From Streptomyces luteolus (lineage in GTDB: Bacteria; Actinomycetota; Actinomycetes; Streptomycetales; Streptomycetaceae): a stretch of 64,000 bases of DNA. This document shows, piece after piece, positions 1-8,875 of the stretch (positions are counted from its first letter, which is position 1; each line of letters starts with the position of its first letter). Below the pieces are notes generated by a model. That model did no database searches, had not been told where the DNA came from, and was given only the letters and a program-made list of their open reading frames with translations. The stretch is from the NCBI RefSeq assembly GCF_029968015.1, contig NZ_JASCIS010000002.1:124001-188000 (forward strand). Reading direction: 5' to 3'. Both the position numbers and the translations under genes were made by a program.

Positions 1-1158
1 AGGTACGCCTCGCGCGAGGACATCGACGCGGCGATGAAGCTGGGCTGCGGACTGCCGATGGGCCCGCTCGCGCTGCTCGACCTGATCGGCGTCGACACCG
101 CCAGGACCGTCCTGGACGCGATGTACGCGGACTCCCGGGACCGCCTGCACGCCCCCGCGCCGATCCTGAAGCAGCTCGCCGAGGCGGGCCTGACCGGCCG
201 CAAGGCGGGCCGCGGCTTCTACACGTACGCGGAGCCGGGCAGCGACGAGGTGGTGCCGGACGCGCTCACCCCGGTGACCGCGTCGGAGGCGGCGCGGGGC
301 CGTGACGTGCGCTCGGTGGGTGTGGCGGGCTCGGGCACGATGGCGTCCGGCATCGCCGAGGTGTTCGCCAAGGCGGGGTACGAGGTGGTGCTCGCGGCGC
401 GCAGCCAGGAGAAGGCCGACGCCGCCAAGTCCCGTATCGGCAAGTCGCTTTCGCGCTCGGTCGCCAAGGGGCGGATGCCCCAGGAGAAGGCGGACGCGAC
501 GCTCGCCCTGATCACCCCGGCCGACACCCTGGACGCGTTCGCCGAGGTCGACCTGGCCGTGGAGGCGGTCGCGGAGGACCTGGAGGTCAAGCAGCAGCTG
601 TTCCAGACCCTGGACAAGGTCTGCAAGCCGGGTGCGGTCCTCGCGACCACCACCTCCTCGCTGCCCGTCGTCGCCTGCGCCCGCGCGACCTCGCGCCCGC
701 AGGACGTGATCGGCATGCACTTCTTCAACCCGGCCCCGGCGATGAAGCTGGTCGAGGTGGTCCGCACCGTCCTGACCGGTGACGACGTGCACGCCACGGT
801 CCGCGAGGTGTGCACGAGGATCCGCAAGCACCCGGTGGACTGCGGGGACCGCGCGGGCTTCATCGTGAACGCGCTGCTGTTCCCGTACCTGAACAACGCG
901 ATCAAGATGGTGGAGGAGCACTACGCCTCGCTCGACGACATCGACACCGCGATGAAGCTGGGCGGCGGCTACCCGATGGGGCCGTTCGAGCTCCTGGACG
1001 TCGTCGGTCTGGACGTCTCCCTCGCCATCGAGAAGGTGCTGCACCGCGAGTTCCGCGACCCGGGCCTGGCGCCGGCCCCCCTCCTGGAGCACCTGGTCGC
1101 CGCGGGGTGCCTCGGCCGCAAGACGGGCCGCGGCTTCCGCGAATATGCCAGGCGCTGA
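1..1158 (+). CDS. 3-hydroxyacyl-CoA dehydrogenase, two-domain, 5'-truncated by window edge
   Basis: Oxidises or reduces 3-hydroxyacyl-CoA (probably 3-hydroxybutyryl-CoA) with NAD(P). The reading frame is already open at base 1, so the N-terminus lies outside the window. What remains is a C-terminal 3HCDH helical domain (with MKLGCGLPMGPLALLDLIG), then a Rossmann domain (GVAGSGTMASGIAEVFAKAG) with HFFNPAPAMKLVEVV, then a second helical domain whose MKLGGGYPMGPFELLDVVG repeats the first. The protein is therefore a tandem 3HCDH. It stands directly before the TetR and ccr genes, and would supply crotonyl-CoA precursors to the ethylmalonyl-CoA pathway. The family call is firm; exact chain-length preference is inferred from context. 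Confidence 0.93.
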   Translation, partial: RYASREDIDAAMKLGCGLPMGPLALLDLIGVDTARTVLDAMYADSRDRLHAPAPILKQLAEAGLTGRKAGRGFYTYAEPGSDEVVPDALTPVTASEAARGRDVRSVGVAGSGTMASGIAEVFAKAGYEVVLAARSQEKADAAKSRIGKSLSRSVAKGRMPQEKADATLALITPADTLDAFAEVDLAVEAVAEDLEVKQQLFQTLDKVCKPGAVLATTTSSLPVVACARATSRPQDVIGMHFFNPAPAMKLVEVVRTVLTGDDVHATVREVCTRIRKHPVDCGDRAGFIVNALLFPYLNNAIKMVEEHYASLDDIDTAMKLGGGYPMGPFELLDVVGLDVSLAIEKVLHREFRDPGLAPAPLLEHLVAAGCLGRKTGRGFREYARR

Positions 1159-1249
1159 GACACGCGCCGACTGGGGAGGGCTGCTCGGTACGCCGGGCGG
1201 CCCGCTCCCTGAGGCGCGCCTCGCTGCGGACATGCAGTACGTTCGGTCC

Positions 1250-2068
1250 ATGTCCAAGGCCGCCAAGTCCCCCCGTACACCCGCCTCCGCCGATGCCCCG
1301 GAGGCGCCCGCGACGCCCGCGGGCTCCCGTGCCGCGGCCCAGCGGCTGAAAATGCGCCGGGAGCTGGCGGCCGCCGCGATGGAGCTCTTCGCGACGAAGG
1401 GGTACGAGGCGACCACCGTCGACGAGATCGCCGCGACGGCCGGGGTGGCCCGCCGCACCTTCTTCCGCCACTTCCGCTCCAAGGAAGAGGCCATCTTCCC
1501 GGACCACGACGACACCCTGATCCGCGCCGAAGCGGTCCTGAACGCCGCACCGCCGCACGAGCACCCGCTCGACACGGTGTGCCGGGGCATCAAGGAAGTC
1601 ATGAAGATGTACGCGGCCTCGCCGACGGTGTCCGTGGAGCGCTATCGCCTGACCCGTGAGGTGCCGACGCTGCGCGAGCGCGAGATCGCCTCGGTGGCCC
1701 GGTACGAGCGGCTGTTCACCCGCTATCTCCTGGGCCACTTCGACGAGAGCGCGCACCACGACGGCAACGACGACCCGCTGCTCGCCGAGGTCGCGGCCTC
1801 GGCGGTCGTCACCGCCCACAACCACGTACTGCGGCGCTGGCTGCGGGCCGGCGGCCAGGGCGACGTGGAGACGCAGCTGGACCACGCGTTCGCGATCGTG
1901 CGCAAGACGTTCGGCTCGGGCATAGGCGCGGGCCGGGAGAGCACCTCTCTTCCGGCCCCTGCGGCGACCGCCTCCGCGCACGGCGAGGTACTGGTCACCG
2001 TGGCCCGTACGGACGCTCCTCTCGACGAGGTCATGCGCACCATCGAGACGGCACTGCGGGACCACTGA
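1250..2068 (+). CDS. TetR-family transcriptional regulator
   Basis: DNA-binding repressor-type protein of 272 aa. After an Ala/Pro-rich N-terminal tail, residues about 35-85 form a TetR helix-turn-helix (AAAAMELFATKGYEATTVDE, then IAATAGVARRTFFRHFRSKE). The C-terminal ligand domain is divergent, as usual for the family. I chose ATG 1250 because TACGTT (1238-1243) sits 6 nt upstream and no Shine-Dalgarno is visible, which fits a leaderless transcript; an in-frame ATG at 1145 would overlap the previous gene. It lies between the dehydrogenase and ccr and is the obvious candidate regulator of the ethylmalonyl-CoA genes. Its ligand cannot be read from sequence. Confidence 0.88.
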   Translation: MSKAAKSPRTPASADAPEAPATPAGSRAAAQRLKMRRELAAAAMELFATKGYEATTVDEIAATAGVARRTFFRHFRSKEEAIFPDHDDTLIRAEAVLNAAPPHEHPLDTVCRGIKEVMKMYAASPTVSVERYRLTREVPTLREREIASVARYERLFTRYLLGHFDESAHHDGNDDPLLAEVAASAVVTAHNHVLRRWLRAGGQGDVETQLDHAFAIVRKTFGSGIGAGRESTSLPAPAATASAHGEVLVTVARTDAPLDEVMRTIETALRDH

Positions 2069-2093
2069 CCGCACTCCTCACGACACCGCGACG

Positions 2094-2139
2094 CGAAGGC
2101 GCCGGCCGAACTGATCGATCAGTTCGCCCGGCGCCTTCG
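2094..2139 (+). terminator. Near-perfect 46-nt palindrome after the TetR gene
   Basis: Arms CGAAGGCGCCGG (2094-2105) and CCGGCGCCTTCG (2128-2139) enclose the 20-nt perfect palindrome 2107-2126, with a single C/C mismatch at 2106/2127. It begins 25 nt after the TetR stop codon. There is no long T tract after it, which is common for streptomycete terminators. The inner core TGATCGATCA resembles the palindrome at 2184-2195, so a protein-binding role is an alternative. Confidence 0.7.
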
Positions 2140-2183
2140 TCGTACGCCCCTTCCAGCCCCTTCCGCACCCCTTCTGACCTGCA

Positions 2184-2195
2184 ATGATCGATCAT
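2184..2195. promoter_or_regulatory. ATGATCGATCAT palindrome, candidate operator upstream of ccr
   Basis: Perfect 12-bp palindrome ATGATCGATCAT, extended imperfectly to 2181-2198. It lies about 60 bp before the likely ccr -35 box, and its core recurs inside the hairpin at 2107-2126. A TetR gene is immediately upstream, and TetR proteins bind palindromes of this kind, so this is a candidate operator. That link is inference. Confidence 0.4.
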
Positions 2196-2250
2196 CGCTC
2201 AAATGAAGCGGCTCGCTGACAACTGAGAGAAAGTCCTGGCACCGAGTGCC

Positions 2251-2279
2251 TTGTGCACTGGCACGCCGTGTCATACGTT
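2251..2279 (+). promoter_or_regulatory. Putative vegetative promoter for ccr
   Basis: TTGTGC (2251-2256) and TACGTT (2274-2279) are separated by 17 bp, the spacing of HrdB-type promoters. The predicted transcript would start near 2286 and carry a leader of about 235 nt before the ccr start codon. The -10 matches the TANNNT pattern seen throughout the window; the -35 matches TTGACA at only three positions. Confidence 0.5.
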
Positions 2280-2519
2280 GAAGTCAGTCCGGGCGGCCGG
2301 CGTGCATAGATCCTCCGTACGCCGGCTGTCCAAGCAAGCCCCGCACGGGGTCTCGCGCCCGCCCGGACGCCTGCGTCACAGGCACCTCCCGCGCCCACCA
2401 GGCGCTCGCCGAGCACCACCACCTCCGCCGAACCGACGGCATCACCTCAGCACCGCTTCATCACCCCGACGTCCCTCAAAAAGCGTTCCCCTCACTCGCT
2501 TTTCGCCGGAGGCACACCC

Positions 2520-3857
2520 ATGAAGGAAATCCTCGACGCGATCCAGTCGCAGACCGCCACGTCCGCCGACTTCGCCGCGCTGCCCCTGCCCGACTCGTAC
2601 CGCGCGATCACCGTGCACAAGGACGAGACGGAGATGTTCGCCGGGCTTGAGACCCGCGACAAGGACCCGCGCAAGTCGATCCACCTGGACGACGTGCCGG
2701 TGCCCGAACTCGGCCCGGGCGAGGCCCTGGTCGCCGTGATGGCCAGCTCCGTGAACTACAACTCGGTCTGGACCTCGATCTTCGAGCCGCTGTCGACCTT
2801 CGGCTTCCTGGAGCGGTACGGCCGCCTCAGCGAGCTCACCAAGCGCCACGACCTGCCGTACCACATCATCGGCTCCGACCTCGCGGGCGTCGTCCTGCGC
2901 ACCGGCCCCGGCGTGAACGCCTGGAACCCCGGTGACGAGGTCGTCGCGCACTGCCTCTCCGTCGAGCTGGAGTCCAGCGACGGCCACAACGACACGATGC
3001 TCGACCCCGAGCAGCGCATCTGGGGCTTCGAGACCAACTTCGGCGGCCTCGCCGAGATCGCGCTCGTCAAGTCCAACCAGCTGATGCCGAAGCCGGACCA
3101 CCTGAGCTGGGAGGAGGCGGCGGCGCCCGGTCTGGTGAACTCCACCGCGTACCGCCAGCTGGTCTCCCGCAACGGCGCCGGCATGAAGCAGGGCGACAAC
3201 GTCCTGATCTGGGGCGCCTCCGGCGGACTCGGCTCGTACGCCACGCAGTTCGCGCTCGCGGGCGGGGCCAACCCGATCTGTGTCGTCTCCAGCGAGCAGA
3301 AGGCCGACATCTGCCGGGCGATGGGCGCCGACGCGATCATCGACCGCAGCGCCGAGGGCTACAAGTTCTGGAAGGACGAGCGCACCCAGGACCCGAAGGA
3401 GTGGAAGCGCTTCGGCAAGCGCATCCGCGAGTTCACCGGCGGCGAGGACATCGACATCGTCTTCGAGCACCCCGGCCGCGAGACCTTCGGCGCCTCGGTC
3501 TACGTGACCCGCAAGGGCGGCACCATCACCACCTGCGCCTCCACCTCGGGCTACATGCACGAGTACGACAACCGCTACCTGTGGATGTCGCTGAAGCGGA
3601 TCATCGGCTCACACTTCGCCAACTACCGCGAGGCGTGGGAGGCCAACCGCCTGATCTCCAAGGGCAAGATCCACCCCACGCTGTCCAAGACGTACAAGCT
3701 GGAGGACACCGGCCAGGCCGCGTACGACGTGCACCGCAACCTCCACCAGGGCAAGGTCGGCGTCCTCGCGCTCGCGCCCGAGGAGGGGCTCGGTGTGCGC
3801 GACCAGGAGAAGCGCGCGCAGCACATCGACGCCATCAACCGCTTCCGGAACGTCTGA
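2520..3857 (+). CDS. ccr: Crotonyl-CoA carboxylase/reductase
   Basis: Reductively carboxylates crotonyl-CoA with NADPH and CO2 to (2S)-ethylmalonyl-CoA, the committed step of the ethylmalonyl-CoA pathway and a source of polyketide extender units. The 445-aa protein is a medium-chain reductase with nucleotide-binding GASGGLGSYATQFA near residue 232. All four CO2-binding residues known from the Kitasatospora enzyme are present at the same numbering: Asn81, Phe170, Glu171 and His365. GGAGG at 2508-2512 fixes the ATG 7 nt downstream. meaA follows 34 nt after the stop, so the two are probably co-transcribed. Confidence 0.98.
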   Translation: MKEILDAIQSQTATSADFAALPLPDSYRAITVHKDETEMFAGLETRDKDPRKSIHLDDVPVPELGPGEALVAVMASSVNYNSVWTSIFEPLSTFGFLERYGRLSELTKRHDLPYHIIGSDLAGVVLRTGPGVNAWNPGDEVVAHCLSVELESSDGHNDTMLDPEQRIWGFETNFGGLAEIALVKSNQLMPKPDHLSWEEAAAPGLVNSTAYRQLVSRNGAGMKQGDNVLIWGASGGLGSYATQFALAGGANPICVVSSEQKADICRAMGADAIIDRSAEGYKFWKDERTQDPKEWKRFGKRIREFTGGEDIDIVFEHPGRETFGASVYVTRKGGTITTCASTSGYMHEYDNRYLWMSLKRIIGSHFANYREAWEANRLISKGKIHPTLSKTYKLEDTGQAAYDVHRNLHQGKVGVLALAPEEGLGVRDQEKRAQHIDAINRFRNV

Positions 3858-3891
3858 ACGTACGTCCGAACTCCCTGAGGAGAAGCAGCTG

Positions 3892-5940
3892 ATGACTGAG
3901 CGTCAGAAGGACCGGCCGTGGCTCATGCGGACCTACGCCGGTCACTCCACGGCGGAGGCGTCCAACGAGCTGTACCGGCGCAACCTCGCCAAGGGCCAGA
4001 CGGGTCTGTCTGTCGCCTTCGACCTGCCGACCCAGACGGGCTACGACCCGGACCACATCCTCGCCCGCGGCGAGGTCGGCCGGGTCGGCGTCCCCGTCTC
4101 CCATCTCGGTGACATGCGGCGCCTGTTCCAGGACATCCCCCTGGAGCAGATGAACACCTCGATGACCATCAACGCCACCGCCATGTGGCTTCTGGCGCTC
4201 TACCAGGTCGTCGCGGAGGAGCAGGGCGCGGACATCACCCAGCTCCAGGGGACGACGCAGAACGACATCGTCAAGGAGTACCTGTCGCGGGGCACGCACG
4301 TCTTCCCGCCGGGTCCTTCGCTGCGCCTCACCACCGACATGATCACGTACACGGTGGCGAACATCCCCAAGTGGAACCCGATCAACATCTGCAGCTACCA
4401 CCTCCAGGAGGCGGGGGCCACACCGGTCCAGGAGATCGCGTACGCGATGTCCACCGCCATCGCGGTTCTCGATGCCGTACGCGACTCAGGGCAGGTCCCC
4501 GCCGAGAAGTTCGGGGACGTCGTGGCCCGTATCTCCTTCTTCGTGAACGCGGGCGTCCGCTTCATCGAGGAGATGTGCAAGATGCGGGCGTTCGGGCAGA
4601 TCTGGGACCAGATCACGCGCGAGCGGTACGGCATCGAGGACGCGAAGCAGCGCCGCTTCCGCTACGGCGTGCAGGTCAACTCCCTCGGCCTGACCGAGGC
4701 TCAGCCGGAGAACAACGTCCAGCGCATCGTCCTGGAGATGCTGGCCGTGACGCTCTCCAAGGACGCCCGCGCCCGCGCCGTCCAACTCCCGGCGTGGAAC
4801 GAGGCGTTGGGGCTGCCCAGGCCGTGGGACCAGCAGTGGTCGCTCCGTATCCAGCAGGTTCTCGCGCACGAGAGCGACCTGTTGGAGTACGAGGACATCT
4901 TCGCCGGGTCGCACGTCATCGAGAAGAAGGTCGACGCGCTTGTCGCCGAGTCGCTCGCCGAGATCGACCGGATCCAGGAGATGGGCGGCGCGATGGCGGC
5001 CGTCGAGTCCGGCTACCTCAAGTCGCAGCTGGTCTCCTCGCACGCCGAGCGCCGGGCCAGGATCGAGGCCGGCGAGGACAAGATCGTCGGCGTCAACTGC
5101 TACGAGTCGACCGAGCCCAACCCGCTCACCGCCGACCTGGACGCGGCCATCATGACCGTCGACCACGAGGTCGAGGCCAGGGTCGTCCGGGCCATCGGCG
5201 ACTGGCGCACCACGCGTCAGGAGTCCAGCGACCGCCAGGGCATGGGCGACCCGTTCCACTGGCCCACCACCCAGCAGGCGCTGGACCGCCTGAAGGAGGC
5301 GGCCGCCGGTACGGAGAACCTGATGGAGGCCACCCTGGAGTGCGCCCGCGCCGGGGTCACGACCGGCGAGTGGGCGGGCGCGCTCCGCGAGGTCTTCGGC
5401 GAGTTCCGCGCGCCGACCGGGGTCTCGTCGGCACCGGTCGCGGTGCCCGCCGAGGAGGGCTCGCAGCTCGCTCTCGTACGGGACAAGGTCCGGCGCACCG
5501 GTGACGAACTCGGCGGCAAGCTCCGCCTGCTGGTCGGCAAGCCGGGCCTGGACGGGCACTCCAACGGTGCCGAGCAGATCGCCGTGCGGGCCCGCGACGC
5601 CGGGTTCGAGGTGGTCTACCAGGGCATCCGGCTCACCCCGGAGCAGATCGTGTCCGCCGCGCTCGCCGAGGACGTGCACTGCGTCGGCCTGTCGATCCTG
5701 TCCGGGTCGCACGCCGAGCTGGTGCCGGACGTGCTCGACCGGCTTCGCGAGGCGGGCGCCACCGACATCCCCGTGATCGTCGGCGGCATCATCCCCAACG
5801 CCGACGCCGAGGACCTGAAGAGGGCGGGAGTCGCCGCCGTCTTCACCCCGAAGGACTTCGGCATCACGGAGATCATCGGCCGTATCGTCGACGAGATCCG
5901 GCTAGCGAACAAGCTCGACCCTCTGGAGGTCCCCGCATGA
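3892..5940 (+). CDS. meaA: Ethylmalonyl-CoA mutase, B12-dependent (MeaA type)
   Basis: Coenzyme-B12 mutase of 682 aa that rearranges ethylmalonyl-CoA to methylsuccinyl-CoA. The N-terminal two thirds form the CoA-ester TIM barrel (GLSVAFDLPTQTGYDPDH near residue 40). The C-terminal cobalamin domain carries GKPGLDGHSNG near residue 550, the DxHxxG motif that supplies the lower-ligand histidine, followed by LSILSGSH and VIVGGIIP. ATG 3892 follows GAGGAGAAG (3877-3885); the in-frame start 99 nt earlier lies inside ccr and reads as an implausible sequence. Its stop overlaps the next start as ATGA. Confidence 0.96.
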   Translation: MTERQKDRPWLMRTYAGHSTAEASNELYRRNLAKGQTGLSVAFDLPTQTGYDPDHILARGEVGRVGVPVSHLGDMRRLFQDIPLEQMNTSMTINATAMWLLALYQVVAEEQGADITQLQGTTQNDIVKEYLSRGTHVFPPGPSLRLTTDMITYTVANIPKWNPINICSYHLQEAGATPVQEIAYAMSTAIAVLDAVRDSGQVPAEKFGDVVARISFFVNAGVRFIEEMCKMRAFGQIWDQITRERYGIEDAKQRRFRYGVQVNSLGLTEAQPENNVQRIVLEMLAVTLSKDARARAVQLPAWNEALGLPRPWDQQWSLRIQQVLAHESDLLEYEDIFAGSHVIEKKVDALVAESLAEIDRIQEMGGAMAAVESGYLKSQLVSSHAERRARIEAGEDKIVGVNCYESTEPNPLTADLDAAIMTVDHEVEARVVRAIGDWRTTRQESSDRQGMGDPFHWPTTQQALDRLKEAAAGTENLMEATLECARAGVTTGEWAGALREVFGEFRAPTGVSSAPVAVPAEEGSQLALVRDKVRRTGDELGGKLRLLVGKPGLDGHSNGAEQIAVRARDAGFEVVYQGIRLTPEQIVSAALAEDVHCVGLSILSGSHAELVPDVLDRLREAGATDIPVIVGGIIPNADAEDLKRAGVAAVFTPKDFGITEIIGRIVDEIRLANKLDPLEVPA

Positions 5941-6953
5941 CCCGCCCGTCTCCCGCCACCGCCCTGCCTGACGGCCGCTCCGCGACCGGCCCTTCGGATT
6001 CAAACCGTCTCCGTCCGCGCCGTTCGTGTCTGGCCGTACCCGGCTCGAACCCGCGCTTCCTGGAGAAGGCCCAGGGCCTGCCCGCCGACCAGGTCTTCCT
6101 CGACCTGGAGGACGCCTGCGCCCCGCTGGCCAAGCCGGAGGCCCGGCACACCATCGTGAAGTTCCTCAACGAGGGCGACTGGACCGGCAAGACGCGGGTC
6201 GTGCGCGTCAACGACTGGACCACCGAGTGGACTTACCGCGACGTCGTCACCGTCGTCGAGGGCGCCGGCCAGAACCTCGACTGCATCATGCTGCCGAAGG
6301 TCCAGGACGCCCAGCAGATCGTCGCGCTCGACCTGCTGCTCACGCAGATCGAGAAGACGATGGGCTTCGAGGTCGGCAAGATCGGCATCGAGGCGCAGAT
6401 CGAGAACGCCCAGGGCCTCAACAACGTCAACGAGATCGCGCAGGCCTCCCCGCGCACCGAGACGATCATCTTCGGCCCGGCCGACTTCATGGCCTCCATC
6501 AACATGAAGTCCCTCGTCGTCGGCGAGCAGCCGCCCGGCTACACCGCGGACGCGTACCACTACATCCTGATGAAGATCCTGATGGCCGCCCGCGCCAACA
6601 ACCTCCAGGCGATCGACGGCCCTTACCTGCAGATCCGCAACGTCGAGGGCTACCGCGAGGTCGCGGGCCGCGCCGCCGCCCTCGGCTTCGACGGCAAGTG
6701 GGTGCTGCACCCCGGCCAGGTCGAGGCGTCCAACGAGATCTTCTCCCCGTCGCAGGAGGACTACGACCACGCCGAGCTGATCCTGGACGCGTACGACTAC
6801 TGCACGTCCGAGGCGGGCGGCAAGAAGGGCTCCGCGATGCTCGGCGACGAGATGATCGACGAGGCCAGCCGCAAGATGGCCCTCGTGATCTCGGGCAAGG
6901 GCCGCGCGGCAGGGATGACCCGTACGTCGAAGTTCGAAACTCCCGTCGACTGA
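5937..6953 (+). CDS. CitE-type CoA-ester lyase (malyl-CoA/beta-methylmalyl-CoA lyase)
   Basis: Class II aldolase-like lyase of 338 aa that in this pathway cleaves beta-methylmalyl-CoA to glyoxylate and propionyl-CoA, and can act on malyl-CoA. Visible CitE/HpcH features are the N-terminal RSCLAVPGSNPRFLEKA, the acidic DLEDA motif, metal-site segment IGIEAQIENAQGL and IIFGPADFMAS. It is translationally coupled to the mutase by a 4-nt ATGA overlap. The first about 25 residues are a disordered Ser/Pro-rich tail. The reaction follows from operon context together with the family; motifs alone do not settle substrate. Confidence 0.93.
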   Translation: MTRPSPATALPDGRSATGPSDSNRLRPRRSCLAVPGSNPRFLEKAQGLPADQVFLDLEDACAPLAKPEARHTIVKFLNEGDWTGKTRVVRVNDWTTEWTYRDVVTVVEGAGQNLDCIMLPKVQDAQQIVALDLLLTQIEKTMGFEVGKIGIEAQIENAQGLNNVNEIAQASPRTETIIFGPADFMASINMKSLVVGEQPPGYTADAYHYILMKILMAARANNLQAIDGPYLQIRNVEGYREVAGRAAALGFDGKWVLHPGQVEASNEIFSPSQEDYDHAELILDAYDYCTSEAGGKKGSAMLGDEMIDEASRKMALVISGKGRAAGMTRTSKFETPVD

Positions 6954-6970
6954 AGGGGCCGTAAGACACC

Positions 6971-7474
6971 ATGCAATTCGGACGCACCTACGAGGAGTTC
7001 GAGGTCGGCGCGGTCTACAAGCACTGGCCCGGCAAGACGGTCACCGAGTACGACGACCACCTCTTCTGCCTCCTCACCATGAACCACCACCCGCTCCACA
7101 TGGACACCAACTATGCGGAGAAGACGACGGACTTCGGCAAGAACGTCGTCGTCGGGAACTACATCTACTCGCTGCTTCTCGGCATGTCCGTCCCGGACGT
7201 CTCCGGCAAGGCCATCGCCAACCTGGAGATCGAGTCGCTGAAGCACGTGGCGCCGACCTTCCACGGCGACACCATCTACGGCGAGACGACGGTCCTCGAC
7301 AAGACCCCGTCCAGGTCCAAGAACGACCGCGGCATCGTCTACGTGGAGACCAAGGGCTACAAGCAGGACGGCACCCTGGTCTGCGTCTTCCGCCGCAAGG
7401 TCATGGTCCCCACCGAGACGTACATCAAGGAGCGCGGCGGCGAGCAGCCCGGCCGCCCGGCCCCTTCCAACTAA
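6971..7474 (+). CDS. mch: MaoC-family mesaconyl-CoA hydratase
   Basis: Hot-dog-fold enoyl hydratase of 167 aa. The hydratase-2 segment MNHHPLHMDTNYAEKT near residue 35 holds the catalytic Asp/His pair, and the middle contains NLEIESLKHVAPTFHGDTIY. In this pathway such a protein hydrates mesaconyl-C1-CoA to beta-methylmalyl-CoA, the substrate of the lyase encoded just upstream. It begins 17 nt after the lyase stop and ends 24 nt before the acyl-CoA dehydrogenase, within one co-directional block. Family call is firm; the specific substrate is inferred from neighbours. Confidence 0.93.
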   Translation: MQFGRTYEEFEVGAVYKHWPGKTVTEYDDHLFCLLTMNHHPLHMDTNYAEKTTDFGKNVVVGNYIYSLLLGMSVPDVSGKAIANLEIESLKHVAPTFHGDTIYGETTVLDKTPSRSKNDRGIVYVETKGYKQDGTLVCVFRRKVMVPTETYIKERGGEQPGRPAPSN

Positions 7475-7498
7475 CAACACGCGGGAGAAGAAACAGCC

Positions 7499-8704
7499 AT
7501 GAGCCGACTCGCGCAGACCGCCGGACTGACCGACGTTCAGCAGGAGATCCTGTCCACCGTCCGGGACTTCGTCGACAAGGAGATCATTCCGGTCGCGACG
7601 GAGCTGGAGCACCGGGACGAGTACCCGCAGCAGATCGTGGACGGCCTCAAGGAGTTGGGCCTGTTCGGCCTGATGATCCCCGAGGAGTACGGCGGTCTGG
7701 GCGAGTCGCTGCTGACGTACGCGCTGTGCGTGGAGGAGATCGCGCGCGGCTGGATGTCCGTGTCCGGGATCATCAACACGCACTTCATCGTGGCGTACAT
7801 GCTCAAGCAGCACGGCACGCAGGAGCAGAAGGACCACTTCCTGCCGCGGATGGCGCTCGGGGAGGTGCGCGGCGCGTTCTCGATGTCCGAGCCGGCGCTC
7901 GGCTCCGACGTGTCGGCGATCACGTCGAAGGGTGTACGCGACGGCGACGAGTACGTCCTGAACGGTCAGAAGATGTGGCTGACGAACGGCGGTTCGTCGA
8001 CGCTCGTGGCCGTTCTCTGCCGAAGTGACGAAGGCCACCCCGAAGGTACGGCCCCGCACAAGTCGATGACGACCTTCCTCGTAGAGAAGGAACCGGGCTT
8101 CGGCGAGGTGCGCCCCGGACTCACCATTCCCGGCAAGATCGACAAAATGGGATACAAGGGAGTGGACACCACCGAACTGGTCATGCAGGACCTGCGTATT
8201 CCGGCCAATCGCGTACTCGGCGGGACCACCGGTCGAGGGTTTTACCAAATGATGGACGGTGTCGAAGTCGGCCGCGTGAATGTCGCTGCCCGTGGCTGCG
8301 GAGTCGCGCAGCGTGCATTTGAGTTGGGTGTCTCATACGCCCAGCAACGTCACACTTTCGGCAAGCCGATCGCTCAGCACCAGGCGATCCAGTTCAAGCT
8401 GGCCGAGATGGCCACCAAGGTCGAGGCCGCGCATGCGATGATGGTGAACGCAGCACGCAAAAAGGACTCAGGGGAGCGAAACGACCTCGAGGCAGGGATG
8501 GCGAAGTACCTCGCCTCCGAATACTGCAAAGAAGTCGTGGAGGACGCGTTCCGTATCCATGGCGGATACGGCTTCTCCAAGGAGTACGAGATCGAGCGCC
8601 TCTACCGGGAGGCCCCGATGCTGCTGATCGGCGAAGGTACCGCCGAGATCCAGAAAATGATCATTGGTCGTCGACTGCTCGAAGAGTATCGATTCCAGGG
8701 CTGA
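7499..8704 (+). CDS. mcd: Acyl-CoA dehydrogenase, probable methylsuccinyl-CoA dehydrogenase
   Basis: FAD enzyme of 401 aa, expected to oxidise (2S)-methylsuccinyl-CoA to mesaconyl-CoA. It shows the family blocks AFSMSEPALGSDVSAI and QKMWLTNG, RHTFGKPIAQHQAIQFKLAE, and the C-terminal IGEGTAEIQKMIIGRRL with the catalytic glutamate. At 401 aa it is a standard-length dehydrogenase; the Rhodobacter-type Mcd has a longer N-terminus, so the substrate call rests on gene order. GGGAGAAG precedes the ATG. The 3' third (8150-8700) has visibly more A/T at third positions than the rest of the operon. Confidence 0.92.
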   Translation: MSRLAQTAGLTDVQQEILSTVRDFVDKEIIPVATELEHRDEYPQQIVDGLKELGLFGLMIPEEYGGLGESLLTYALCVEEIARGWMSVSGIINTHFIVAYMLKQHGTQEQKDHFLPRMALGEVRGAFSMSEPALGSDVSAITSKGVRDGDEYVLNGQKMWLTNGGSSTLVAVLCRSDEGHPEGTAPHKSMTTFLVEKEPGFGEVRPGLTIPGKIDKMGYKGVDTTELVMQDLRIPANRVLGGTTGRGFYQMMDGVEVGRVNVAARGCGVAQRAFELGVSYAQQRHTFGKPIAQHQAIQFKLAEMATKVEAAHAMMVNAARKKDSGERNDLEAGMAKYLASEYCKEVVEDAFRIHGGYGFSKEYEIERLYREAPMLLIGEGTAEIQKMIIGRRLLEEYRFQG

Positions 8705-8784
8705 AAGTCCCTTTTGGGGTGTTTTCTTCAGGAGGAAGATCACACCCCGTCAACACTCTTCGGCGGCCGACTCGGCTTCCTGGC

Positions 8785-8815
8785 TTGCCCAGTTGCGGCT
8801 CGCAACCGATAGCAT
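8785..8815 (+). promoter_or_regulatory. Weak promoter-like boxes before psd
   Basis: TTGCCC (8785-8790) and TAGCAT (8810-8815) are 19 bp apart, which is long for a vegetative promoter. They lie 60 bp before the psd start in the 171-bp gap that separates the acyl-CoA dehydrogenase from the phospholipid genes, where an independent promoter would be expected. Confidence 0.3.
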
Positions 8816-8875
8816 CCCCGGAAAAGCCGCCGTCCCCCGTCACTTGCGCGGCATCATCCGCTACGAAGGTCATCC

